The notes under the pieces are model-generated. The model saw only the letters and a list, made by a program, of their open reading frames with translations, ran no database searches and was not told the origin of the DNA. Shown here in pieces: positions 23,891 to 32,844 of a stretch of DNA of 64,000 nt (position 1 is the stretch's first letter; every line of letters begins with the position of its first letter). The translations under genes and the position numbers were made by a program. Source of the DNA: RHKX01 sp963820055 (GTDB lineage Bacteria > Actinomycetota > Thermoleophilia > Solirubrobacterales > 70-9); contig CAWFYJ010000005.1 of assembly GCA_963820055.1 (NCBI GenBank), forward strand, positions 1-64,000, read 5' to 3'.

Positions 23891-24865
23891 TTGATCGTCG
23901 ACTGCGCCCAATACCGCCACGGCGTCCGTCAGGACGTCGGACCGCTCGGCATCGAGACGGCGGCCGAGCGCGCCAAGGCGGGCGACGGGTTCGTCTGGCT
24001 CGGCCTCCACGACCCCGACGTCGCGGAGCTCGATCGGGTCGGTGAGGCGTTCGGGCTGCACGAGCTCGCGCTCGAGGACGCGACCGCCAAGCACCAGCGT
24101 CCGAAGCTCGAGGATTACGACGGCTCCTACTTCGTCGTCCTCAAGACCGCGCACTACGACGACGGGCGCGAGGAGATCGACTTCGGGGAGATAAACCTGT
24201 TCCTCGGCAGCGGCTACGTGATCGCGATCCGCCACGGGATCGCGAGCGGCCTGCAGCTGGCTCGGCAGCGACTCGAGGCGCGTCCCGATCTCGTCAAGGT
24301 CGGGCCGGCGGCCGCGGCGTGGGCGATCCTCGACAAGGTCGTCGACGATTACGAGCCCGTGGCGGCGGGGATCGACAACGACATCGCCGAGGTCGAGCGC
24401 GAGGTCTTCGCCTCGCGCGACGTCGACGCCACCCAGCGGATCTATTTCCTGCGCCGCGAGGTGATCGAGTTCCATCGCGCCGTCCAGCCGCTCGTCGGGC
24501 CGCTCGAGTCGCTCGAGAGCGGCATCGTCCTCCAGCTCGACGACCAGATCCGCCGCTACTTCCGCGACGTCGCCGACCACGCCCGCCGGATCGACGAGCA
24601 ACTCCACGACCAGCGAGACCTTCTCACCGGCGCCCTCGACGCGAACCTGTCGCTGATCACGCTGCGCCAGAACGAGGTCGTCCGCGCGATCTCGGCCTGG
24701 GCGGCGATCATCGCCCTGCCGACCTTCATCGCCAGTGTCTACGGCATGAACTTCGAACACATGCCGGAGCTCCACACCGAGATCGGTTACCCGCTTGCAT
24801 TGGCGACGATGGCCCTCGTCGTCTTCGTCATGTTCCGCTTCTTTAAGCGGATCAAGTGGCTCTGA
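23891..24865 (+). CDS. corA: CorA family Mg2+/Co2+ transporter
   Basis: 324 aa. The cytoplasmic N-terminal domain (1-260) is alpha/beta then long helices (VVDDYEPVAAGIDNDIAEVEREVF, LLTGALDANLSLITLRQNEVVRAISAW). Two membrane helices close the protein, with the signature YGMNF at the end of the first (IIALPTFIASVYGMNFEHMPE) and a basic end KRIKWL. It forms a pentameric channel for Mg2+ (also Co2+ or Ni2+ in some). TTG start. The short gap upstream shows no Mg2+ riboswitch. Confidence 0.93.
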   Translation: MIVDCAQYRHGVRQDVGPLGIETAAERAKAGDGFVWLGLHDPDVAELDRVGEAFGLHELALEDATAKHQRPKLEDYDGSYFVVLKTAHYDDGREEIDFGEINLFLGSGYVIAIRHGIASGLQLARQRLEARPDLVKVGPAAAAWAILDKVVDDYEPVAAGIDNDIAEVEREVFASRDVDATQRIYFLRREVIEFHRAVQPLVGPLESLESGIVLQLDDQIRRYFRDVADHARRIDEQLHDQRDLLTGALDANLSLITLRQNEVVRAISAWAAIIALPTFIASVYGMNFEHMPELHTEIGYPLALATMALVVFVMFRFFKRIKWL

Positions 24866-24868
24866 GGC

Positions 24869-25006
24869 TCAGCGGCCGAGCGGAGTGTCGGCCGGGGTGC
24901 GGCGGACGACCCGCCAGAGCACCGCGCCGAGGTCGCCCGCGAACGCGAGCGTGCGGCCGAGTGGGCCGCTGACCGCCCGCGCCCGGACGCGGTCGGCACG
25001 GCTCAA
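24869..25006 (-). CDS. Small basic protein coupled to the aldo/keto reductase
   Basis: 45 aa beginning at a TTG whose TTGA overlaps the stop of the reductase gene, the same coupling seen between ctaG and the next gene. The sequence (LSRADRVRARAVSGPLGRTLAFAGDLGAVLWRVVRRTPADTPLGR) is basic and amphipathic with a short hydrophobic centre, possibly a membrane-associated peptide. Evidence is limited to the overlap, the coding-like third-base pattern and the stop 4 nt from the end of corA. Function unknown. Confidence 0.45.
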   Translation of the reverse strand: MSRADRVRARAVSGPLGRTLAFAGDLGAVLWRVVRRTPADTPLGR

Positions 25007-26163
25007 GCCGACTCCTCGGTCATCACCAGGTCGCGCTGCGGGTCGACGCCCCAACGCTCGCCGGCCGCGACGAGCTCGGGGCTGAGCGGCCAGGCGTCGG
25101 CGACCGGCTCGCCCTCGAAGACCGGGCTCGCGCCCTTCAGTGCCATGCAGCCGGCGTTGTCCCCGATCCGGCGGATCTCGTCGACATCGCTCTGCTCGAG
25201 AGCCTGCTCGGGGAGTGCGGCGAGCTCGCCCCGCTTCGCCTCGATCGGCCGCGCCTCGGCGCCGGCCTCCTGGATCAGCGTCGGCACGACGCACTTGACG
25301 GCGGGGTGGGAGAGGTTCCACTGACAGGCGAGCTGGAGCGGAGTCAGGCCGCGGCGCTCGGCGATCGGCCGCATCTCCTCGATTCTCGCGTTACCTGCCT
25401 CGATCCAGCCGGCCGGGCGGAAGCGGCGGTGGTCGTGGGGCGGGAAGTCGTCGATGTCGCTGACGTCGCCCCAGAAGAGCCCGCCGTAGTCGACGACCCG
25501 GGTGATCACGCCGATGTCAGCGGCGGCCGCCGCGTCGAGGACCATCTCGCTCGGCCAGGGCTCGAGCGGGTTGAGGATCACCATCGCCCAGTCGATCCGC
25601 TCGCCGAAGCGCTCGAAGCAGTCGAGCATGTCGAGCGTGAACCCGTTCGCCGGGCCCGGGGCGACGCCGATCGAGCCGGCGAGGCCGTCGGCCCGCAGCT
25701 CGCTCATCGCGTCCCAGACGATCTCCGACGAGTAGCCCGTGTGGTCGGGGTTGTGGAGCAGGAGCAGGTCGAAGCGGTCCTGGCCGAGGCGCTCGAGGCT
25801 GCGCTCGGCGGCCATCCGCAGGTAGCTCGCGTACTCGTCCGGACCGCGAAGGCTCGGGTCGGTGAATCGCGGGAAGCCCTTCGGGCCGACGCGCTCGCCC
25901 TCGTAGAAGTCGTGGCCGACGGCGCCGATCAGGCTGTAGGCGTCGCGGTCGACGCCGGCGACGGCGCGGCCGAGCATCCGGTCGGCTTCGCCCTGGCCGT
26001 ACGTGTCGGCGGTGATGACGGTGGAGATTCCGTCGCCGGGGCGGAGGACCGCCTCGAGGCGCGAGGGCTCGACCTTCTCGCCGAAGTTCATGAACTGCCC
26101 GCCGCTCCAGGTGCCGACTGCGGTCCGCCCGGGGTGGACTGGATTGCTGCTGCTGACGCTCAT
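25003..26163 (-). CDS. Aldo/keto reductase family protein (divergent)
   Basis: 386 aa of the AKR superfamily, only distantly like the enzyme at 6624. Barrel features: TVITADTYGQGEADRMLGRAV (the DTY, with Y as the likely acid), AERSLERLGQDRFDLLLLHNPDHTGY, LAGSIGVAPGPANGF, AMVILNPLEPWPSE, and ERRGLTPLQLACQWNLSHPAVKCVVPTLIQEAG. The usual K after strand 3 is not obvious, and the H of the tetrad may be in LLHNPDH. It has a C-terminal extension of about 60 residues (GCMALKGASPVFEGEPVADAWPL...). I would call it a member of unknown activity. A -10 TACCGT sits 7 nt before its ATG. Confidence 0.8.
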   Translation of the reverse strand: MSVSSSNPVHPGRTAVGTWSGGQFMNFGEKVEPSRLEAVLRPGDGISTVITADTYGQGEADRMLGRAVAGVDRDAYSLIGAVGHDFYEGERVGPKGFPRFTDPSLRGPDEYASYLRMAAERSLERLGQDRFDLLLLHNPDHTGYSSEIVWDAMSELRADGLAGSIGVAPGPANGFTLDMLDCFERFGERIDWAMVILNPLEPWPSEMVLDAAAAADIGVITRVVDYGGLFWGDVSDIDDFPPHDHRRFRPAGWIEAGNARIEEMRPIAERRGLTPLQLACQWNLSHPAVKCVVPTLIQEAGAEARPIEAKRGELAALPEQALEQSDVDEIRRIGDNAGCMALKGASPVFEGEPVADAWPLSPELVAAGERWGVDPQRDLVMTEESA

Positions 26164-26170
26164 GGCCGGA

Positions 26171-26176
26171 ACGGTA
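26171..26176 (-). promoter_or_regulatory. -10 element TACCGT of a leaderless promoter
   Basis: Minus-strand TACCGT, 7 nt from the ATG at 26163. Confidence 0.45.
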
Positions 26177-26228
26177 GAGCCTCGGTGCCCGGTCCGCGGG
26201 GCGCAAGCGGGGGCGGCGAGCCAGTCTC

Positions 26229-26234
26229 TAAGGT
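26229..26234 (+). promoter_or_regulatory. -10 element TAAGGT of the trigger factor promoter
   Basis: TAAGGT, 10 nt before the ATG at 26245; no Shine-Dalgarno site in the gap. Confidence 0.45.
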
Positions 26235-26244
26235 TCCCGCCCGA

Positions 26245-27655
26245 ATGTCAGCTCAGCCCGAAGTCCAGACCGAAGTAACCGACCTCCCCGACTCGAAGGT
26301 GAAGATCGCCGCGACCGTCCCTGCCGACGGAGGTCGACAAGCGCCTGCAGTCCGCCGCGAAGAGCTTCGCCGGCGAGATGAAGATCCCGGGCTTCCGGAA
26401 GGGCAAGGTCCCGCCGCAGCTGGTCCTCCAGCGGATCGGGCGCGAGGCCGTGCTCGAGGAGGCCCTCCGCGAAGGGCTGCCCGAGTGGTACGAGCAGGCG
26501 ATGATCGTCTCCGGAGTCACGCCCGTCGGCGATCCGAAGCTCGACATGCCCGACTCCCCGGCCGAGGGCGATCCCCTCGAGTTCACGATCGAGGTCGGCG
26601 TCCGGCCCGCGGCGAAGCTCGGCGAGTACAAGGGCATCGAGGTCGGCCGGGCCGAGCCCGACGTTCCCGTCGAGGCCATCGACGCCGAGGTCGAACGGCT
26701 CCGCGAGAGCTTCGCCGGGCTCGAGACCGTCGAGCGGGCGGCCGGCGACGGCGACTTCATCCTCATCGACTACGCGGGCGAGATCGACGGCGAGGCCTTC
26801 GAGGGCGGTGCCGCCACGGACTTCCTGCTCGAGCTCGGCTCCGAGACCCTCATCGAGGGCTTCAACGAGCAGCTCACCGGCAGCGAGGCGGGGGAGACGC
26901 GGACCGTCGAGGTCACGTTCCCCGACGAGTACCACGCCGAGCATCTCTCCGGGAAGGCCGCGAGCTTCGAGGTCGCGGTCAAGGAGGTGCGCGAGAAGCA
27001 GCTTCCTGAGCTCGACGACGACTTCGCCGCCGACAACTCCGACTTCGACACGCTCGAGGAGCTGCGCGCCGACATCGAGGCGCGCCTGAAGCACTCGGCC
27101 GAGCACCAGATCGAGCACCAGTTCCGCGACGCCGCGCTCGACGCCGCCGTCGGCAACGCCGAGATCGACATCCCCGACGAGATCGTCGGGGCGCGGGCGA
27201 CCGAGATCTGGGAGCGGATCGAGCGTTCGCTGCAGCAGCGCGGGATGGACCCGGCCACCTACCTGCAGATCCAGGGCAAGGATCGCGACGAAGCGATCGC
27301 CGACGCCCGCGAGGACGCCGAGCAGGGCCTCAAGCGCGAGGCGGTCCTGGCCGCCGTCGCCGAAGCGGAGGGCATCGAGGTCTCCGAGGACGAGCTGCTC
27401 GAGGCGCTCGCGCCGCCGGCCGGCGAGAAGGGCAACCCGGAGAAGCTGCTGAAGCGGATCCGCGCCGAGGGCCGCGACTCACTGCTGATCGAGGAGATCA
27501 GGATGCGGAAGGCATCGGATCTGATCGTCGACGAGGCGAAGCCGGTCGAGCTGAGTGAGGCCGAGTCCCGCGAGAAGCTCTGGACGCCCGAGGGCGAGGG
27601 GCAGGCCGAGGCCGACGCCGGGGATCTCTGGACCCCCGGCGACGACGAGGACTAG
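26245..27655 (+). CDS. tig: Trigger factor (frameshifted near residue 28)
   Basis: Ribosome-bound chaperone and peptidyl-prolyl isomerase, 469 aa once one base is removed. The start MSAQPEVQTEVTDLPDSKVKIAATVPAD runs in one frame to about 26328, where GACGGAGGTC carries one extra G; without it the protein continues DEVDKRLQSAAKSFAGEMKIPGFRKGKVPPQLVLQRIG, the ribosome-docking GFRKGKxP signature. The PPIase (FKBP) domain is about 165-250 and the C-terminal cradle runs to residue 430 with a DE-rich tail. In actinobacteria tig precedes clpP and clpX, as here. The break is more likely a sequence error than a real mutation. Confidence 0.92.
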
Positions 27656-27660
27656 GCCGC

Positions 27661-27681
27661 AGGGCGGCCAGCTACCGCCCT
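27661..27681. terminator. Shared terminator between convergent genes
   Basis: AGGGCGG (27661-27667) pairs with CCGCCCT (27675-27681) around a 7-nt loop, followed on the plus strand by ATTTG. It sits between the stops of tig and the facing secreted-protein gene and could end both. Confidence 0.6.
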
Positions 27682-28120
27682 ATTTGACGGTCTTGAACTT
27701 CTGCTTGGCGACCTTGCAGGTCGACTTCTTGACCTGGAACTTGTTGGTCTTGATCGTCCCGGTCACTGCCTTGCCGTTGTTCTTGACCTGGCCCTTGAGC
27801 TTGATCTTCAGCCCGATCGAGTCGTCCGTGAGCACGGCGTCGAACTGATCGACGGAGTTGAGCGGGATCGGCGAGAGCGCGAGGTAGTTGAAGCGCTTGT
27901 TGACGCCGTCGCACTTGGTGATCACCTGCTTCGCCTTGAAGCCGGACACCTGCGTGGCGTCGCCGTTCTTGACCTTGACCCGCAGCTTCACCTGCGAGCC
28001 GTTGTCGCCGACGATCTGCCCGGTCTGCTGGATCGTCTTCGATCCGGCGAGGGCCGATCCGGCGAACGCCAGCGACGCGACTACGGTCACGGCGAGGACG
28101 GCGATTGCGTTTCTCTTCAT
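27680..28120 (-). CDS. Small secreted protein, beta-rich, unknown function
   Basis: 146 aa; the start ATG follows AAGGGAGAACG. Signal peptide NAIAVLAVTVVASLAFAGSALA (cleavage near residue 25). The mature protein is lysine-rich with strand patterns (TIQQTGQIVGDNGSQVKLRVKVKNG...KCDGVNKRFNYL...GLKIKLKGQVKNNGKAVTGTIKTNKFQV...CKVAKQKFKTVK) and two Cys. The layout of glycine turns and Cys spacing is like the proteins at 1387-1860 and 29827-30255, so I infer a shared fold. No enzymatic motif. Confidence 0.7.
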   Translation of the reverse strand: MKRNAIAVLAVTVVASLAFAGSALAGSKTIQQTGQIVGDNGSQVKLRVKVKNGDATQVSGFKAKQVITKCDGVNKRFNYLALSPIPLNSVDQFDAVLTDDSIGLKIKLKGQVKNNGKAVTGTIKTNKFQVKKSTCKVAKQKFKTVK

Positions 28121-28313
28121 CGTTCTCCCTTCCAGGGCCAGGTTTGGGTCCTGTCCGCTGGTGCATTGTCTGCGTGGCATCTGTCTTGAGCCCTAACTCG
28201 CGAGCGTGGCCACGGTTGCGCTCGCGACCCGAATCCGGGCCTCTTCTCCCTCGGGTCGCACCGTAGCAACGCCCGGCCGAACCGACGCCGGGTGTCCCGC
28301 CGGAGCGCTTCTA

Positions 28314-28319
28314 TACACT
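28314..28319 (+). promoter_or_regulatory. -10 element TACACT of the clpP promoter
   Basis: TACACT, 9 nt before the ATG at 28329. The 14-nt string TACACTGCCGCGCC recurs exactly before the gene at 36821. Confidence 0.55.
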
Positions 28320-28328
28320 GCCGCGCCG

Positions 28329-28913
28329 ATGAGCCCGATGGTCCCAATGGTGGTCGAGCAGACCTCGCGCGGCGAGCGCGCATTCGACATCTACTCCCGC
28401 CTGCTCAACGAGCGGATCATCTTCCTCGGCACCCCGGTGACCGAGGACATCGCGAACCTGATCGTCGCCCAGTTGATCCATCTCGAGTCCGAGGATCCGG
28501 ACAAGGACATCTCGATGTACATCAACTCGCCGGGCGGATCCGTCTACGCGGGCCTCGCGATCTACGACACGATGCAGTACATCAAGCCCGATGTGCAGAC
28601 GATCTGCGTCGGCATCGCGATGAGCATGGGTGCGCTGCTGCTCGGCGGCGGCGCCGCCGGTAAGCGGATGGCGACGCCGAACTCGAAGATCCTGATCCAC
28701 CAGGTCTCGGGCGGCTTCCAGGGCCAGGCGACCGACATCGAGATCCACGCCAAGGAGATCATCGACATCCGCCGGCGCCTCGACGAGATCATCGCCAAGC
28801 ACACCGGCCAGGACATCGATCGCGTCAAGCGCGATACCGAGCGCGACTACTTCATGAGCGCCGAGGAAGCGGTCGAGTACAACATCGTCGACCGGGTGAT
28901 CGAGAACCGATAG
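28329..28913 (+). CDS. clpP: ATP-dependent Clp protease proteolytic subunit
   Basis: 194-aa serine protease. Catalytic triad S99 (GIAMSMGALLLGGG), H124 (KILIHQVSGGFQGQA) and D173 (ERDYFMSAEEA). INSPGGSVYAGLAIYDTMQYI and the IDRVKRDTERDYFMSAEEAVEYNIVDRV end complete the family. Tetradecameric chamber that degrades proteins fed by ClpX. The start at MSPMVPMVVEQTSRGERAFDIYSRLL is fixed by the -10 spacing and by family length; the frame is open upstream without homology. Only one clpP copy is in the window, while many actinobacteria have two in tandem. clpX follows after two intervening genes. Confidence 0.95.
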   Translation: MSPMVPMVVEQTSRGERAFDIYSRLLNERIIFLGTPVTEDIANLIVAQLIHLESEDPDKDISMYINSPGGSVYAGLAIYDTMQYIKPDVQTICVGIAMSMGALLLGGGAAGKRMATPNSKILIHQVSGGFQGQATDIEIHAKEIIDIRRRLDEIIAKHTGQDIDRVKRDTERDYFMSAEEAVEYNIVDRVIENR

Positions 28914-28916
28914 GTC

Positions 28917-29801
28917 GTGCGGCGGCTCAGGCAGAGCCTGGCTGCCGCCCTCGTCGTCGCCCTGTGCGCCTCCGCCGGCGCCGCTTCGGCCGAGGCGAAG
29001 ACGATCGACGTCCGCCCGCAGGGCCCGGCCGTCAATGTCATTCAGCGGGCGATCCACCGGGCCTCGCCGGGCGACCGGATCCGCGTCCACCACGGCACCT
29101 ACCCCCACGCGATCGTCGTCAACAAGCGACTCGACATCTTCGCCGCGAAGGGCGAGCGCCGGCCGGTGATCGATGCTCGCTGCTACTCGAGCGTCGTGAT
29201 CGATGTCCGGACGGGCGGCGTCTCCCTCGACGGGCTCGAGGTACGCGGCTCCGCTGACACATTCGCAGTGAACTTCTGGGGCATCGGTCGCGGCCGGGTC
29301 AATGACCTGAAGCTCGTCGAAACCTGTGGCCGCGCCCTGTACGGCGTCAATGTCTACGCGAAGGGCGCGATCACGATCACCAACAACGACGCTCGCGGAT
29401 TCGCCGACGCCGGCTATTACATCGGCGGAATCCAGACGACCGGTGGCCGCAAGCTCCTACTCCGCGGCAACAGCGCCAGCGGCAACAACCGCGGCGCGAT
29501 CATCGAGGATTCATTCGACGACGACGTCGACATCCGGGTGGTCGGCAACGACTTCCACGACAACACGATCGAGGGCGAAGGGATCCCGAGCGGGATCTTC
29601 GTCCACAACTCCGACCACGTCCTGGTCGAGCGCAACAAGACGAACGACAACGGCGTCTACGGCATCCACGTCGACCCGCAGTCCGACGACAACGCCTTCT
29701 TCGACAACGAGTCGACCGGAAACGGGAACGCGAACTACTTCGACGAGGGCACCGGCAACTGCGGCACCGACAACTCGTTCCCGCTGCCGCTCTGCCCGTA
29801 G
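28917..29801 (+). CDS. Secreted right-handed parallel beta-helix protein
   Basis: 294 aa from a GTG 3 nt after the clpP stop. Signal peptide SLAAALVVALCASAGAASA. The mature part has short beta-helix rungs: VNVIQRAIHRASPGDRIRVHHGTYPHAIVVNKRLDIFAAKGERRPVID, GVSLDGLEVRG, ITITNNDARGFADAGYYIGGI, LLLRGNSASGNNRGAII, VVGNDFHDNTIEGEGIPSGIFVHNSDHVLVERNKTNDNGVYGIHVD. This is the NosD/pectate-lyase-like (PF13229-type) fold found in carbohydrate-active and periplasmic proteins. Substrate unknown. Its position inside the tig-clpP-clpX block is an accessory insertion. Confidence 0.85.
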   Translation: MRRLRQSLAAALVVALCASAGAASAEAKTIDVRPQGPAVNVIQRAIHRASPGDRIRVHHGTYPHAIVVNKRLDIFAAKGERRPVIDARCYSSVVIDVRTGGVSLDGLEVRGSADTFAVNFWGIGRGRVNDLKLVETCGRALYGVNVYAKGAITITNNDARGFADAGYYIGGIQTTGGRKLLLRGNSASGNNRGAIIEDSFDDDVDIRVVGNDFHDNTIEGEGIPSGIFVHNSDHVLVERNKTNDNGVYGIHVDPQSDDNAFFDNESTGNGNANYFDEGTGNCGTDNSFPLPLCP

Positions 29802-29804
29802 CTG

Positions 29805-29820
29805 CGCCGCCCTGGCGGCG
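29805..29820. terminator. Short hairpin between convergent genes
   Basis: CGCCGCC (29805-29811) pairs with GGCGGCG (29814-29820) across 2 nt. It lies between the stops of the beta-helix gene and the facing secreted-protein gene. No T-run. Confidence 0.4.
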
Positions 29821-29826
29821 GGGCCG

Positions 29827-30255
29827 CTAGTTCGTCTGCCAGGGGATCTTGCCGTTGCAGTTGGTGCCGCCGCCGAAGTCGCCCGTCGCCCGGACGGTCC
29901 CGGTGACCTTCGAGAGGTCCCGCTTGTACTTGCCGGCGACCTTGGAGGTGACCCCATCGACCTTCAGGGTTCCGTGGAACTTCAGCTTCCGGTTGACGTC
30001 CATCCGCGGGAACTTCTTCGAGGGGCTGTAAATGACGTTGCCTTCGTCGCAGACCAGGTTGAGGTTCGAGTAGACGAGGTTCTTGACCTTGACCGGCTTG
30101 CCCTTCTTGTAGACGCCGTCGAAGGAGATGCCGAACGTAACGAGCCGGTCGCTCGCACCGGTCCGGGCGCCGGCCCCGGCGATCGGCCCGGCGACGAGGG
30201 CCGTGGCGACGACGAGGGCTACCAGTGATGCACCGAGGGTGCGACGGGTCTTCAT
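29827..30255 (-). CDS. Small secreted protein, beta-rich, unknown function
   Basis: 142 aa; the ATG follows GGGAGGAAACAAGCC. Signal peptide TLGASLVALVVATALVAGPIAGAGA. The mature part (LVTFGISFDGVYKKGKPVKVKNLVYSNLNLVCDEGNVIY...KLKFHGTLKVDGVTSKVAGKYKRDLSKVTGTVRATGDFGGGTNCNGKIPW) shows the same order as the protein at 1387-1860: central C, G-F-G turn, late C, then a final W. Probably the same fold. Function unknown. Confidence 0.7.
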   Translation of the reverse strand: MKTRRTLGASLVALVVATALVAGPIAGAGARTGASDRLVTFGISFDGVYKKGKPVKVKNLVYSNLNLVCDEGNVIYSPSKKFPRMDVNRKLKFHGTLKVDGVTSKVAGKYKRDLSKVTGTVRATGDFGGGTNCNGKIPWQTN

Positions 30256-30411
30256 CGGCTTGTTTCCTCCCTGGAGATTGCGGCGACGAGTGGCGTCAAC
30301 ATAAGTGCGGGTGCCGTCCGGGGTCAAGCGGGCGTGCAAGGCGTCCGCCCGTTGCAGGGACGCGCGGGCCGGAGGAGTAACTGAGGTGCGTTCGCGCCTT
30401 GCGGGGTTCCG

Positions 30412-30417
30412 TAACCT
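30412..30417 (+). promoter_or_regulatory. -10 element TAACCT, candidate clpX promoter
   Basis: TAACCT, 48 nt before the CTG start; this would give a leader of about 40 nt that includes the AAGGAAAG ribosome site. No clear -35. Confidence 0.4.
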
Positions 30418-30465
30418 TTTCGGCGCGGCTCAGGCACTACGTCTCCGATCACAAGGAAAGAAGCC

Positions 30466-31755
<1,290 letters not shown>

Positions 31756-31764
31756 GGCGGGGGT

Positions 31765-31784
31765 CCGGCGCTGGGAGGCGCCGG
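31765..31784 (+). terminator. clpX terminator
   Basis: CCGGCGC (31765-31771) pairs perfectly with GCGCCGG (31778-31784) around 6 nt; 9 nt past the clpX stop and followed by CACACCTTTG. Confidence 0.6.
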
Positions 31785-31867
31785 CGGCACACCTTTGTTG
31801 CGCTCCCTTCGCTGGTTTGGCACTGAAGGGGGGTGATGCGCGCGTTCTCAGCTGGCATCGTCGAGGC

Positions 31868-32833
31868 GTGGACGAACTCAGTGCAGAAACTCGGGCTCGA
31901 GCCGAGGAATTGCACGGTTCTGCACGGCCCGTCGAGTTCGCAGTCGCTGCGCTTGCGGCGAAGCAGGACGGGCTGGTCTCCCGTCGTCAGCTGGTCGTGC
32001 TCGGGATGGACGACGATGCGATCGCCCTTCGGGTGCTCAGCGGGCGTCTCCACCGGGTTCGGCGCGGCGTCTACGCGGTCGGGCACGTCGGGGAAACGAT
32101 CCGGAGCCGGCTCCGCCAGGCGGTCCTCGCGATCGGGGACGATGCGGCGGTCAGCGATCTCTCGGCCGCCGCCGAGCTACGGGTCAGGTCGCCCCATCCG
32201 CCGGTGGTCGATATCACCTGTCCCCGCGCCCTGCGGACCCGGCCTGGGATCCGGCTTCACCGGCGCCGGCTTGACTCGGACGAGGTGAGGGTTCTCGACG
32301 GCATCCCGGTCACCAGCCCTGCGCGGACCCTGTTCGACCTCGCTTCGACGGTCAGCGCGAGGACGCTGGAGCGGATCGCCAACCAGGCGTTCGTCGAGAG
32401 GCTGGTGACGGTCGAAGAACTCGCCGCGGCCGCGGATCGTCATCGCGGCCGCCGGGGGTCCCGTGCCTTTGCTCGCCTGCTCGGACGCATCGACCCCGAG
32501 GGACGGCGGGTTCGCTCGCCGCTCGAGATCCGTCTCGGAGCTTTCCTGCGCGGTCGCGGATTTCCGCCATACGAGACCAATCAGCGTCTTCGTATCGGCA
32601 CCGACGTGGTCGAGGCGGACGTCCTCTGGCGCGACCGGCGGGTGATCGTCGAGGCCGACGGACGCGACCCCCACCTGGCCCCGCTCACCTTTGCCTCGGA
32701 CCGCCGGCGCGATCGCCGGCTCAGCGCTCGCGGGTGGACACCGGTCCGGATCACCTCTGAGGACCTCGACCACCGCGCCGACGAGCTCGACTTCGACCTC
32801 CGGACGATCCTCGGGTTGCTGCAGCGTCAATAA
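31868..32833 (+). CDS. AbiEi-antitoxin-like N-domain plus DUF559-like protein
   Basis: About 321 aa from a GTG; TTG 31817 and TTG 31910 are also possible starts. Residues about 25-75 are a winged helix of the AbiEi_4 type (VAALAAKQDGLVSRRQLVVLGMDDDAIALRVLSGRLHRVRRGVYAVG). The rest ends in a DUF559/Vsr-like restriction-endonuclease-fold domain (SPLEIRLGAFLRGRGFPPYETNQRL...VVEADVLWRDRRVIVEADGRDPHLAPLTFASDRRRDRRLSARGWTPVRITSEDL) with acid-carrying strands. Such proteins are common as orphan genes in actinobacteria. No partner toxin (AbiEii-like) is adjacent, so a toxin-antitoxin role is not supported. One copy of a 35-nt hairpin repeat lies inside the first codons. Confidence 0.8.
   Translation: MDELSAETRARAEELHGSARPVEFAVAALAAKQDGLVSRRQLVVLGMDDDAIALRVLSGRLHRVRRGVYAVGHVGETIRSRLRQAVLAIGDDAAVSDLSAAAELRVRSPHPPVVDITCPRALRTRPGIRLHRRRLDSDEVRVLDGIPVTSPARTLFDLASTVSARTLERIANQAFVERLVTVEELAAAADRHRGRRGSRAFARLLGRIDPEGRRVRSPLEIRLGAFLRGRGFPPYETNQRLRIGTDVVEADVLWRDRRVIVEADGRDPHLAPLTFASDRRRDRRLSARGWTPVRITSEDLDHRADELDFDLRTILGLLQRQ
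31881..31915 (+). repeat. 35-nt hairpin repeat, copy 1
   Basis: GTGCA (31881-31885) and TGCAC (31911-31915) enclose CTCGG (31890-31894) and CCGAG (31902-31906), giving a two-part stem. 25 of 35 bases match copy 2 at 49926-49960, including both arms in full. Here it overlaps the start of the AbiEi-like gene. Confidence 0.75.
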
Positions 32834-32836
32834 CAT
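32831..32836 (+). promoter_or_regulatory. -10 element TAACAT of the valS promoter
   Basis: TAACAT, 8 nt before the ATG at 32845; its first three bases are the stop codon of the upstream gene. Confidence 0.5.
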
Positions 32837-32844
32837 CGGTCGGG

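Noticed and set aside
22760..24775. 671-codon minus-strand open frame
   Set aside because: Lies opposite the spermidine-synthase-like and corA genes; valine/aspartate/glutamate repeats typical of antisense shadows.
31868..32833. AbiE toxin-antitoxin system
   Set aside because: Only the AbiEi-like N-domain is present; the next gene is valS and there is no AbiEii nucleotidyltransferase.
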